Below, piece by piece: positions 8,596-16,119 of a stretch of DNA of 64,000 bases. The position numbers and the translations under genes are program-made. The number at the start of each line of letters is the position of its first letter. Position 1 is the stretch's first letter. The stretch is from RUG11783 sp964599695. GTDB lineage: Bacteria; Bacillota; Clostridia; Oscillospirales; Ruminococcaceae. The notes under the pieces were generated by a model that saw nothing but the letters and a program-made list of their open reading frames with translations, ran no database searches and was not told where the DNA came from. The stretch covers positions 1-64,000 of the forward strand of contig CAZRGP010000003.1 in NCBI GenBank assembly GCA_964599695.1, given 5' to 3'.

Positions 8596-10087
8596 CTTTC
8601 TTCTCCGCTTTCACCTTTGTGAAGATCTCATCCGGTACAGCCGGATCCAGAGCGATCGCGATCTGGATGCGGTCCACCTCTCCATCCTTATTCGTCAGGA
8701 ACTGGAACGAGAACTCATACAGAAGGCTATCCTCCGAGCAGAGCTGGAATGTATCGTAGTGCCAGTGTTTCAGCTCGCTGGTCTCTTTGTGGAACTCAAA
8801 AACGAGAGTACCATCCTCCAGGGTGATCGTGATGTCGCCGTAGCAATCGTTGTGATATACACCTGTATAGCGCTCCAGAGCATGAGAGGGATTCGTGCCC
8901 TGTTCCTGCTTTTCAAGCATCGCCTCTCTCTGTTTCTCAGCAGCCTCAGTGGATTTTTTCTTCCACTCCAGGAAGCGCTCTGACCAGTTGCTGTCGGTGA
9001 TGCCGAGATACTGATCCATGATGTGATACGCGCTGGAATAGGTGTTTCTGGCTCCGTTATTGTTGACCAGAATGACAGTTCCGAGGTTCTGATCGGGAAG
9101 CATGGACACGAGAGCGGAGAATCCCGTGATGTTTCCGCCGTGCTCTACCATGCGGTGCCCGCGGAATGTTTCAGTGAACCACCCCATTCCGTATGAATAG
9201 AAGTCAGTCTCAGGAAGCGGGAGAAGCAGAGGTTCCATCAGCATCTGGGGAGAGTGGATCTCCTTCATGTTTTCTTCGCTGATAATCTGTTTATCCCCTA
9301 CCTTGCCGTTATTCAGGTTGAACTTCACCCACTTGAGCATATCGTTCACACAGGAAACGATGGAACCTGCGGGTCCGATCTCATTTCCGATGCGCTTCTC
9401 ATAATCTTCTGTGCCGCCTCTGAGGAACTCCTCCCTCTTCAGGCCGCTGTCGACACGGGGATGCGGTCTGCCATAGGGCATCGCGTGGTTTGGATCCGCA
9501 GTCATGGCATCGATCCAGAACGTAGTCCTTGTCATTCCGAGAGGATCCAGGATCTCATCCTTAACGAATTCCTCCCAGGTCTTTCCTGTCAGCACCTCGA
9601 TGAGATAACCGACGGTGACGATGCAGATGTTCTGATAGCACCAGTGAGAGCGGAAGGACCATCCGGGATTCATATTCCTGATGTTTTCCACATGTTCTTT
9701 GCGTGTCAGTGTTCCCTTGATCCAGGATACGTCGTGGCGCGGGATACCGGTCCTGTGACAGAGCATATCGCGTGTCGTGGCGTGTAGCGTTACATAATCG
9801 TCTTTGAAGCGCAGCCACGGGATATAATCGTGTACCGGCTTGTCCCACTCCAGAAGCCCTCTGTCCACAAGAAGCGCTGCTGCGGCGGCGGTGAATGCCT
9901 TGGAACAGCTTCCGATCTGATAAAGGGTATCTCCGTCCGCTTTCAGCCCTTCCTCGATGTTCGCGAGGCCGAATCCCTCACTGAACACAGGCTCACCGTC
10001 CTTGATGATACCGACAGCCATGGAAGGGTGATCCCAGACCTTGACTTCATTTTCAAAATATTCCTTGAATTTGCTGACGTCGACCAT
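8585..10087 (-). CDS. Cytoplasmic S12-family serine hydrolase, first of three tandem copies
   Basis: This 500-aa protein has SCSK (S60-K63), YQN in WCYQNICIVTVGY and EHGG near residue 318. The C-terminal DUF3471-like domain begins at about TNPSHALERYTGVYHNDCYG. A GGAGG site precedes the ATG, and no signal peptide is present. It follows the dipeptide epimerase gene by 18 bp, which places it second in the operon. Family S12 includes D-aminopeptidases, DD-peptidases, esterases and beta-lactamases. The operon context favours hydrolysis of D-residue dipeptides or tripeptides in the cytoplasm. Confidence 0.85.
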   Translation of the reverse strand: MVDVSKFKEYFENEVKVWDHPSMAVGIIKDGEPVFSEGFGLANIEEGLKADGDTLYQIGSCSKAFTAAAAALLVDRGLLEWDKPVHDYIPWLRFKDDYVTLHATTRDMLCHRTGIPRHDVSWIKGTLTRKEHVENIRNMNPGWSFRSHWCYQNICIVTVGYLIEVLTGKTWEEFVKDEILDPLGMTRTTFWIDAMTADPNHAMPYGRPHPRVDSGLKREEFLRGGTEDYEKRIGNEIGPAGSIVSCVNDMLKWVKFNLNNGKVGDKQIISEENMKEIHSPQMLMEPLLLPLPETDFYSYGMGWFTETFRGHRMVEHGGNITGFSALVSMLPDQNLGTVILVNNNGARNTYSSAYHIMDQYLGITDSNWSERFLEWKKKSTEAAEKQREAMLEKQEQGTNPSHALERYTGVYHNDCYGDITITLEDGTLVFEFHKETSELKHWHYDTFQLCSEDSLLYEFSFQFLTNKDGEVDRIQIAIALDPAVPDEIFTKVKAEKKDEE

Positions 10088-10105
10088 ACGTCTGTCCTCC
10101 TGTTA

Positions 10106-11179
10106 TCAGAACTCGATTCCGAAGCCTGGCTTGTCCAGAAGCGTGAACACGCCTCCGTCGCGGTCGAAGCCGCCCTTCAGTCCGTCATCGTCGCCTTTGT
10201 AGAACATGAAGCTGTCGCAGTCCGCCTCGACGATCGCCTTTTTTGCGGCAACCAGGCTGACTCCGGCCGTGATGCTGATCTTGTTCTCCTGCATGCATCC
10301 GACCATGCATCCGATACCCGCCTTTTCCGCGATATTCGCGATCTGGGAGCCGGGATACAGTCCGCCGCATTTCATCAGTTTGATGTTGAGGTAGTCAGCC
10401 GCTTTTGCCTTAACGGCTCTTTCCGCGTCATGAGGATTGTGGATCGACTCGTCAAGCATGAGTTTTACCGATGTCTTGTTCTTCGCCATCATTTCCGCCG
10501 CGCCGTCGAAATCCCACCAGGGCAGGCACTGCTCCGCAGCGTCAATTCCGAGCTTCTCAAAAGCTTCCAGAGCCTTGAGAGCGGTCGGGACATCGTATCC
10601 CTGGTTGCCGTCGATACGGATGCGGACATCCGGTCCGACTGCTTTGCGGATCCTTGTCAGCGCTTCGATATCGTCATCCAGATTGATACCGGTCTTTACC
10701 TTGAGGATTCGGAATCCCTTCTCGAAAACATATCTTCTCGCGTGATCCTCCATGTCCTCCGGTGTGCTGATGCCGATGGTGATATCGTTCACCACGACCG
10801 GATCGGTCGCACCGAGAACTTTCCATACCGGCAGGTTCTGATATTTTCCGATAATGTCGTACAGTGCGAGGTCGTACGCGCATTTGGCGGCTCCGTTCCC
10901 GTGAATAGTTCCGTCCATGAGCTTATGAGCTCCGGCAATATCCAGCGGATCAAATCCCACGAAAAGATCAGCAAACATCTTAAGGATCACATAGCAACTC
11001 TCCATCGTTTCTCCTGTAACGAATCCGAGCGGAGCTGCTGATCCGTAACCGGTGATACCTTCGTCGGTGTGGACCTTGACGATCCAGTTGTCCGAATCCG
11101 TAATGAGGCCGAAAGCTACTCTGAACGGTTCAGCCAGAGGGGCTGAGAACTTCTCGATTTCAACTTTTGTGATCTTCAT
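10106..11179 (-). CDS. Dipeptide epimerase (L-Ala-D/L-Glu epimerase type, enolase superfamily)
   Basis: This 357-aa enolase-superfamily enzyme is of the MLE subgroup. The catalytic KVK motif is at K160/K162, the metal ligands are D190, E216 and D243 (in LDES), and the second catalytic lysine is K267 in IKLMKCGG. A DxD pair at D320/D322 matches the dipeptide ammonium-binding DxD known in L-Ala-D/L-Glu epimerases. It therefore probably interconverts L-Ala-D-Glu and L-Ala-L-Glu, or related dipeptides, during peptidoglycan peptide recycling. It is the first gene of the operon, with AAGGAG before its ATG. Substrate preference is not certain, because related epimerases act on other dipeptides. Confidence 0.9.
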   Translation of the reverse strand: MKITKVEIEKFSAPLAEPFRVAFGLITDSDNWIVKVHTDEGITGYGSAAPLGFVTGETMESCYVILKMFADLFVGFDPLDIAGAHKLMDGTIHGNGAAKCAYDLALYDIIGKYQNLPVWKVLGATDPVVVNDITIGISTPEDMEDHARRYVFEKGFRILKVKTGINLDDDIEALTRIRKAVGPDVRIRIDGNQGYDVPTALKALEAFEKLGIDAAEQCLPWWDFDGAAEMMAKNKTSVKLMLDESIHNPHDAERAVKAKAADYLNIKLMKCGGLYPGSQIANIAEKAGIGCMVGCMQENKISITAGVSLVAAKKAIVEADCDSFMFYKGDDDGLKGGFDRDGGVFTLLDKPGFGIEF

Positions 11180-11253
11180 AACAAGCTATCTCCTTTTCGG
11201 GAATTTTAATGATTTTATGCAGGTATGGTTTAAAGCACTAAATTATTTTGTAC

Positions 11254-11282
11254 ATTTTATACCCCTGTTCACATCCACGCAA
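11254..11282 (-). promoter_or_regulatory. Probable promoter of the D-peptide/Dpp operon
   Basis: On the minus strand, TTGCGT (11277-11282), a 17-bp spacer and TAAAAT (11254-11259) form a sigma-70-like promoter about 75 bp before the epimerase start. Two direct copies of TTTGTCAT (plus-strand reading, 11297-11304 and 11319-11326) lie just upstream and could be a regulator site. No experimental support is visible. Confidence 0.45.
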
Positions 11283-11334
11283 TAGTTTTCCGTCATTTTG
11301 TCATATTATTTCATTTCGGTTTGTCATTTTACAC

Positions 11335-11364
11335 AAAGAGGAAGCCCGAAAAGGCTTCCTCTTT
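11335..11364 (-). terminator. Hairpin terminator after nitroreductase gene
   Basis: A 12-bp perfect stem (11335-11346 with 11353-11364, loop CGAAAA) lies 20 bp past the nitroreductase stop. The stem ends in TTT on the minus strand, but the tract is short. It separates this gene from the upstream region of the Dpp operon. Confidence 0.65.
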
Positions 11365-11384
11365 ATAGTATTGCATTTCTTTCA

Positions 11385-11882
11385 TCACCGAACGAAGTGG
11401 ACCCGTTCCGGCTCATACCTGTCCTGCTGTTTTCTGGATTCTGCAGGATATCCGAAAGGGATCAGGGCGAAGGCGTTTCTTCCCTCCTCAAGACCGAGGA
11501 TCTCATTCACTTTTGATACTCTTTCCATCTGGGGATAGATCCCAAGCCAGACGCCTCCCAGTCCGAGGGAAGTGATCTCCAGAAGGATGTTCTCACAGGC
11601 GATGCCCACATCCACCGGTGCATAATCAGGGATCCATACGTCTTTTGTTTTGTAAACCGGAACGAGAACCACCGGCGCATTTGCGGCACACCCCGAATAT
11701 TTATGCGTTTCGGAAAGCTCCCTGATCTTCTCCCTGTTCGTCACCACATAGAACTCCCACGGCTGCTGGTTTCCCGCAGACGGCGCCGCCATGGCAGCCC
11801 TAAGGATCTTCTCGATCTTCTCTTCCTCCACCGGCCTGTCTTCATATTTGCGTATACTTACTCTCTTAAATATCTCCTGCAT
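11385..11882 (-). CDS. Nitroreductase-family FMN oxidoreductase
   Basis: This 165-aa protein has the nitroreductase-family flavin-binding start (RVSIRKYEDRPV), the AAPSAGNQQPWEF segment and the C-terminal GLGGVWLGI motif. These enzymes are FMN-dependent NAD(P)H oxidoreductases; the natural substrate cannot be deduced. The chosen ATG at 11882 has GGAGGAG seven bases upstream, whereas the longer frame starts before that site. Length is at the short end for the family, as in single-domain Clostridia homologues. It appears monocistronic with its own terminator. Confidence 0.9.
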   Translation of the reverse strand: MQEIFKRVSIRKYEDRPVEEEKIEKILRAAMAAPSAGNQQPWEFYVVTNREKIRELSETHKYSGCAANAPVVLVPVYKTKDVWIPDYAPVDVGIACENILLEITSLGLGGVWLGIYPQMERVSKVNEILGLEEGRNAFALIPFGYPAESRKQQDRYEPERVHFVR

Positions 11883-11953
11883 AGCTGCTCCTCCGTTCAT
11901 TATTTCTGAAAAAAGTATAGCATCTCTGTCCGGTCATACGTAAGCGCGAAAAA

Positions 11954-11973
11954 GCCCGGGAAGAATCCCGGGC
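11954..11973 (-). terminator. Terminator of the bcp-cysteine hydrolase unit
   Basis: A GC-rich 8-bp stem (11954-11961 with 11966-11973) is followed on the minus strand by TTTTT. It lies 17 bp after the cysteine hydrolase stop. Confidence 0.8.
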
Positions 11974-11989
11974 AAATCATATATCCGCG

Positions 11990-12511
11990 TCACTTCACCT
12001 GTATCTGGCATGCCCGCATCGTAGCGAGGGCATGGTCATGGCTTTCCGGTGTGACACCGGCGCAGCAGGAGGAATCCACCGAGATCGGCACTTCCGGCAT
12101 AGCAGCCTTCAGGAGCAGAGCGTTGGATACCACACAGATGTCGGTGCAAAGTCCGACGAGCTCCAGCTCCAGGTTTTCCCACTCGGACAGCTGTTTGAGG
12201 CACTCGGCGAGTCTCACGCTTCCGAAAGTGGGCTTCTCGAACACCTTGGCGTTTCTCGTAACTTCCGCGATACGGGGATTGAGCTGCCATCCTTCCGTTC
12301 CTCTGACACAATGGACAACAGGGAGATTCTTTCCCTCCTGCGTATCCAGGTAGTTCTCGCCGTGTGTATCCAGTGTGACGACGACGTCCCTCTCCGGGTA
12401 GGAGAGGATCTTGTTCCTCACATTTTCCACGATGGCTTCCGCTTCCTTCGTTCCGAGAGAACCATCCACGAAATCATTCTGCATGTCCACAACGATCAAT
12501 AATTTTCTCAT
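11990..12511 (-). CDS. Cysteine hydrolase (nicotinamidase/isochorismatase family)
   Basis: This 173-aa protein has the isochorismatase-like fold. The catalytic triad is visible as the aspartate in VVDMQNDFVDG, the lysine in FEKPTFGS and the cysteine in TDICVVSNALLL. The short length and the DxHGENYLDTQEG region resemble the nicotinamidase-related group. Deamidation of nicotinamide is possible, but other amide substrates are equally consistent. It follows the Bcp gene by 9 bp with a GAGG site and shares its terminator, so the two are probably co-transcribed. Confidence 0.85.
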   Translation of the reverse strand: MRKLLIVVDMQNDFVDGSLGTKEAEAIVENVRNKILSYPERDVVVTLDTHGENYLDTQEGKNLPVVHCVRGTEGWQLNPRIAEVTRNAKVFEKPTFGSVRLAECLKQLSEWENLELELVGLCTDICVVSNALLLKAAMPEVPISVDSSCCAGVTPESHDHALATMRACQIQVK

Positions 12512-12520
12512 TATGACGCC

Positions 12521-12976
12521 TCACTGAAGCTCGCTGAGCATCTGCTCCGGATTCTCGCCCGCCTTCACCTTGGTGAAAGCACGGACGATGGTACCTTCCT
12601 CATCAATGAGGTAGGTAGTCCGGACGACGCCCATCGATACCTTTCCATAATTATTTTTCTCTTTCCATACATCATATGCCTGTATGACTTCTTTTTCAGT
12701 ATCCGAAAGAAGAACAAACGGCAGACCGTATTTTTCTTCAAACTTCTTGTGCGAAGCGACAGAATCCTTGCTTACCCCCAGCACCACGGCGCCTTTTTCC
12801 CGGAACTGCGGATACAGTTCCCCGAATGCGCACGCCTGCTTGGTGCAGCCGCTTGTCATATCCTTCGGGTAAAAGTACAAAACGACTTTCTTTCCCCTGT
12901 AATCGGAAAGAGATCTCATCTCCCCGTTCTGGTCCGGGAGAGTGAATTCCGGTGCTTTTGTTCCTACCTCAAGCAT
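12521..12976 (-). CDS. bcp: Thioredoxin-dependent thiol peroxidase (Bcp/PrxQ)
   Basis: This 151-aa peroxiredoxin reduces hydroperoxides in the cytoplasm. The active-site motif PKDMTSGC is followed by the resolving cysteine five residues later (CTKQAC), the arrangement of atypical 2-Cys Bcp enzymes. The AhpC/TSA fold spans the whole length, and size is typical. The start has a GGAGG site. A thioredoxin reductase is encoded elsewhere in the window and could complete the electron path, although no free thioredoxin gene is present here. Confidence 0.94.
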   Translation of the reverse strand: MLEVGTKAPEFTLPDQNGEMRSLSDYRGKKVVLYFYPKDMTSGCTKQACAFGELYPQFREKGAVVLGVSKDSVASHKKFEEKYGLPFVLLSDTEKEVIQAYDVWKEKNNYGKVSMGVVRTTYLIDEEGTIVRAFTKVKAGENPEQMLSELQ

Positions 12977-13010
12977 GACCTTAAACCTCCAAAATATACA
13001 TTCGGATCCC

Positions 13011-14036
13011 TCAAAGCGTGATCCAGTATCTCAGTATCACCGATCCGCCCAATTCGACTTCATTTTCCAGAACTCCTCCGTTCCGGATGATCGTCAGTTT
13101 GGACGCCTCGTTGTCCTTATCACAGCTCACCAGCAATTTCTCTTCCCCTTCTGCTCTGCAGATCGGGAGAAGCAGGCGGAGCATCTCTTCCGCGTACCGA
13201 TTCCCTCTCTCTGACGGACGTACGCTGTAGCCTATGTTTCCGAAGCAATGCAGCAAGCGCTCTGAAAGCGGAGTGCGGTAATCCATCATTCCAACCAGTC
13301 TCCGGTCCTCCTTGCGTACAGCAAGATAGATCCTCGACGGCACGAAATCCGGTCCGTATGTCTTCTCAAAACGGGTGTTATAGTCGAGCCACTCCTCAAA
13401 GGAATCCACGCTTTCAAGATCCGCACATCCCGAAAGATCATCCCCCGCTTCCAGCATCTCATCACGGAAATCCATGACCTGATCCGCATAGTATACCGTC
13501 GGTCTCATGAGCATGAGGCGGTCATCGGTGAGTTCCTTTTCCATCATCACTCCCTCGTAGATGTCTTCTCCCAAAGAGAAGAAATCCACAGGATAGAACT
13601 CATGGGATTCGTAATATTCCTGCAGCTTGCGGTTTCTCTTGTCACAGTCAAGACGGAGATACGCAAGTCCCTGCTGCCGCGCCAGTTCCTCCAGATGTTC
13701 CAGAAACACCGCCCCTGCTCCGGGATAATTCCTGTCCGATACGAAGGTGTGAAGATAAAGGGCACTGGCATCTTCATCCCAGTTTTCCTCTTCATCCTCA
13801 TATGCAATGAGGCCGAAGCATATCAGACTGCCGTCATCCGGATCCTCAAGCAGGTAAGCGTTCCCCAGGTGAGCGGTGAGCTGATAATGCTCCAGAGGAT
13901 AGACTTCTTCGTAGTGATTCGTGTTCCACTGTTTGATCCCCTTTTCATTCATCCAGCTGATGCGGTCAAGAACGAGTTCAAACGCGCGATCCGCCTCTTC
14001 CACGGTCATGCGGCGAAAAACATACTCTTTTCCCAT
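13011..14036 (-). CDS. Double GNAT-family acetyltransferase-like protein
   Basis: This 341-aa protein contains two GNAT-like halves. Residues about 1-165 contain a core with YLHTFVSDRNYPGAGAVFLEHL, and residues about 175-341 contain RIYLAVRKEDRRLVGMMDYR and SVRPSERGNRYAEEMLRLLLP, the second resembling an acetyl-CoA binding strand-helix. The ATG at 14036 has AAGGAGGG seven bases upstream; the longer frame begins before that site. Substrates of neither half can be predicted. The first half has a weaker acetyl-CoA loop and may be structural. It lies 34 bp upstream of bcp. Confidence 0.75.
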   Translation of the reverse strand: MGKEYVFRRMTVEEADRAFELVLDRISWMNEKGIKQWNTNHYEEVYPLEHYQLTAHLGNAYLLEDPDDGSLICFGLIAYEDEEENWDEDASALYLHTFVSDRNYPGAGAVFLEHLEELARQQGLAYLRLDCDKRNRKLQEYYESHEFYPVDFFSLGEDIYEGVMMEKELTDDRLMLMRPTVYYADQVMDFRDEMLEAGDDLSGCADLESVDSFEEWLDYNTRFEKTYGPDFVPSRIYLAVRKEDRRLVGMMDYRTPLSERLLHCFGNIGYSVRPSERGNRYAEEMLRLLLPICRAEGEEKLLVSCDKDNEASKLTIIRNGGVLENEVELGGSVILRYWITL

Positions 14037-14114
14037 GGCTGCACCCTCCTTTTGTTCCATTATTATACCACCCGAGGGTGGACCGGTCACCTCACAGGTG
14101 TTTTACCAAAGAAA

Positions 14115-14137
14115 AGAGGCTCCGCTCAGGAGCCTCT
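14115..14137 (-). terminator. Terminator after amidase gene
   Basis: A 9-bp perfect stem (14115-14123 with 14129-14137) is followed by TTTTCTTT on the minus strand. It lies immediately after the amidase stop codon. Confidence 0.8.
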
Positions 14138-14142
14138 GAATA

Positions 14143-15783
14143 TCAGTTGTTATAACCAAGGACCTTGCCCAGCCTGCGATACACGTAGGGCGATGCGCTC
14201 AGCGGATAATGATACTGATCATTCGTGTTGCCGTTCACAAGGAAATCGACCAGATTGCCCTCGCTGTCATAAACAGGAGCCGCGATCGCAACCACATGAC
14301 CGAATTCGCTGTAATCGCTGCTGTCCATTCCCACATAGACGATATCACCCTTTTCTCCGAGCCAGAAGTTCAGTCCCTGCTCGACGACCATCCTGGAAGG
14401 ATCAGCGGTATCGGTAATATAGTTCTGGAAATAACTGATGCGGATGAACTCATAGGTGAAACCCTGTTCAGCATCGCTGTGATCTTCCGTCATGCTGTAG
14501 TTCTTCCACTGATTGGAACCCGTATAGTCGAAGGGGACGCCGCCGGCATGTATGATCTGGGACATAAAATTCATGCAGTTGCTCTCATAGTCCGAATACT
14601 GCCAGTTTCTGACAAGGGCGAAACGGTCCGCATAGTCTGCTGCCGCGTTCCGGTCATATGGATTCGCCGCCGTTTTCGTGGCGCTGCCCGCCTCTCCGCG
14701 GTTAAACGCGGTGAGTTCACCCATGCTGATGTCCAGCTCGTCCACGTACGCCTTCAGATATTCCTCGTAGATCTTGTCGATCACTTCCCTGTAGTCCGCT
14801 CCGAATTCTGTATCCTCATCTCCGGACGCGAGGTAGAATCCCTCCTCGCGGTAGACCTGCACGATCTCTCCGTCATAGTTGAAGTAGAACCTGCTTAACA
14901 CGGCATGCTGTTTGGACTCCTCGCCGCCCAGGAAGTGAAACTTCACCGTGCTGTCCTCATGAACGGTGACACATAATCCGTCTCCCGCGTAATCTGTCCT
15001 GTCGATGACAATGTCATAGGAGCAGTCATCCAGATACAGGGAATTGTGGGACAGTTTCCGTGTAGCGATGAGGTATTCAAGCCCTTTCTGGAACTTATAG
15101 GCATACACCTCTCCGCCCTTTCCGAAGAAACCGGTCATATCAGAAGCTTCAAGATACTTCATACTGCGATAGTACTCGTTCAGGAAAGCAACGATCTTAT
15201 CCACCCTGGTCTGGACCAGGCTTACGTTATTCGCGACCTGGTTTTCATAGTGGAAATCATCCGAAACGACACGGACGGTCTGATGCGTTTCCCCCACATT
15301 TCCGCTGGAGTCCTGCGCGGTGTAGACAACATCGTATTCACCGGGCTGACCGTCCGGAATACCCTGTGACAGTACCACCTCGACGTTCTGATCGTAGTTA
15401 TCCAGCGCGACAACGCCCTGTGTCGAAATCGGTGTACCGACAGGTATCTGCTTGTAGGAGGGACCGTTCAGTATCAAGGACGGTGCCTGATCATCCACAA
15501 CATGGACCGTCCTGGTGATCTTCTGAAGCATCGCGCTGTATTCGACTTCGTAGTCGCCTGGTTTTGTGGTATCCACATCCCCCGTTCCCACCACGACGCC
15601 GCCGGTCAGCCGATTGCGGGCTCCCGGATCGTCAAAGGAACTCAGCACGGGAATGGTCATGTCTTTTTCGCCGTTCAGGACAAGAAAGATCTGGACATTC
15701 TGCAGTACATACACGATCAGACTCAGCAGGATCAGGACCACACAAACGACCGTACTGATCTTAAACCATTTTTTCTCTCTCAT
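14143..15783 (-). CDS. Membrane-anchored amidase-like protein with bacterial Ig-like domains
   Basis: This 546-aa protein has a short cytoplasmic N-terminus and one membrane helix (residues about 8-30). Two Ig-like/DUF5011-type repeats follow, each ending in a V-E-Y or V-V-Y strand after PGEYDV/PGDYEV. A C-terminal putative amidase domain (about 385-546) contains YDRNAAADYADRF, the catalytic-type Cys in SNCMNFMSQIIHAGG and the His in FGHVVAI. This resembles the amidase_6 group of secreted cell-wall-associated proteins. It overlaps the acylphosphatase gene by 4 bp and ends at a strong terminator. Hydrolysis of a cell-surface amide is likely, but the substrate is unknown. Confidence 0.8.
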   Translation of the reverse strand: MREKKWFKISTVVCVVLILLSLIVYVLQNVQIFLVLNGEKDMTIPVLSSFDDPGARNRLTGGVVVGTGDVDTTKPGDYEVEYSAMLQKITRTVHVVDDQAPSLILNGPSYKQIPVGTPISTQGVVALDNYDQNVEVVLSQGIPDGQPGEYDVVYTAQDSSGNVGETHQTVRVVSDDFHYENQVANNVSLVQTRVDKIVAFLNEYYRSMKYLEASDMTGFFGKGGEVYAYKFQKGLEYLIATRKLSHNSLYLDDCSYDIVIDRTDYAGDGLCVTVHEDSTVKFHFLGGEESKQHAVLSRFYFNYDGEIVQVYREEGFYLASGDEDTEFGADYREVIDKIYEEYLKAYVDELDISMGELTAFNRGEAGSATKTAANPYDRNAAADYADRFALVRNWQYSDYESNCMNFMSQIIHAGGVPFDYTGSNQWKNYSMTEDHSDAEQGFTYEFIRISYFQNYITDTADPSRMVVEQGLNFWLGEKGDIVYVGMDSSDYSEFGHVVAIAAPVYDSEGNLVDFLVNGNTNDQYHYPLSASPYVYRRLGKVLGYNN

Positions 15784-16046
15784 CGTACGCTGAAATTCCT
15801 TTCATTACTTTTAACAGGAAGTTCGATCTGTTTTACCGCGTCGATCCTTCCGAACCGGGACTGTTCAAGCCGTTTGATCATCTCGTCCAGGGCATCCGGT
15901 TCACCCTGGGCCTCCATAAGGACGGATCCGTCCCACTGGTTTTCAACCCATCCTGTGATCCCGAGCGCCCTCGCCGCCATAACACATCGGTACCGGAAGC
16001 CGACTCCCTGGACATTCCCTTCAAATTCATATTGTTTTCTGATCAT
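15780..16046 (-). CDS. acyP: Acylphosphatase
   Basis: This 88-aa enzyme hydrolyses acyl phosphates in the cytoplasm. The signature GNVQGVGFRYR has the catalytic arginine R18 and is followed at the expected spacing by the catalytic asparagine N36 in GWVENQWDG. Length is normal. Its stop overlaps the amidase start by 4 bp (ATGA), so the two are translationally coupled, an unexpected pairing of a cytoplasmic and a surface protein. Confidence 0.93.
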   Translation of the reverse strand: MIRKQYEFEGNVQGVGFRYRCVMAARALGITGWVENQWDGSVLMEAQGEPDALDEMIKRLEQSRFGRIDAVKQIELPVKSNERNFSVR

Positions 16047-16119
16047 TTTGCTGATCTCCGGAACTGTTTCCTTCTGTTCACTATATCAGTTTTGCCGTAA
16101 AAAATCACTCTGCTTTGAT

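Noticed and set aside
9830..11041. 403-aa plus-strand open frame
   Set aside because: It lies antisense to the epimerase and first S12 gene, which have clear catalytic motifs. It is an expected shadow in GC-richer coding DNA.
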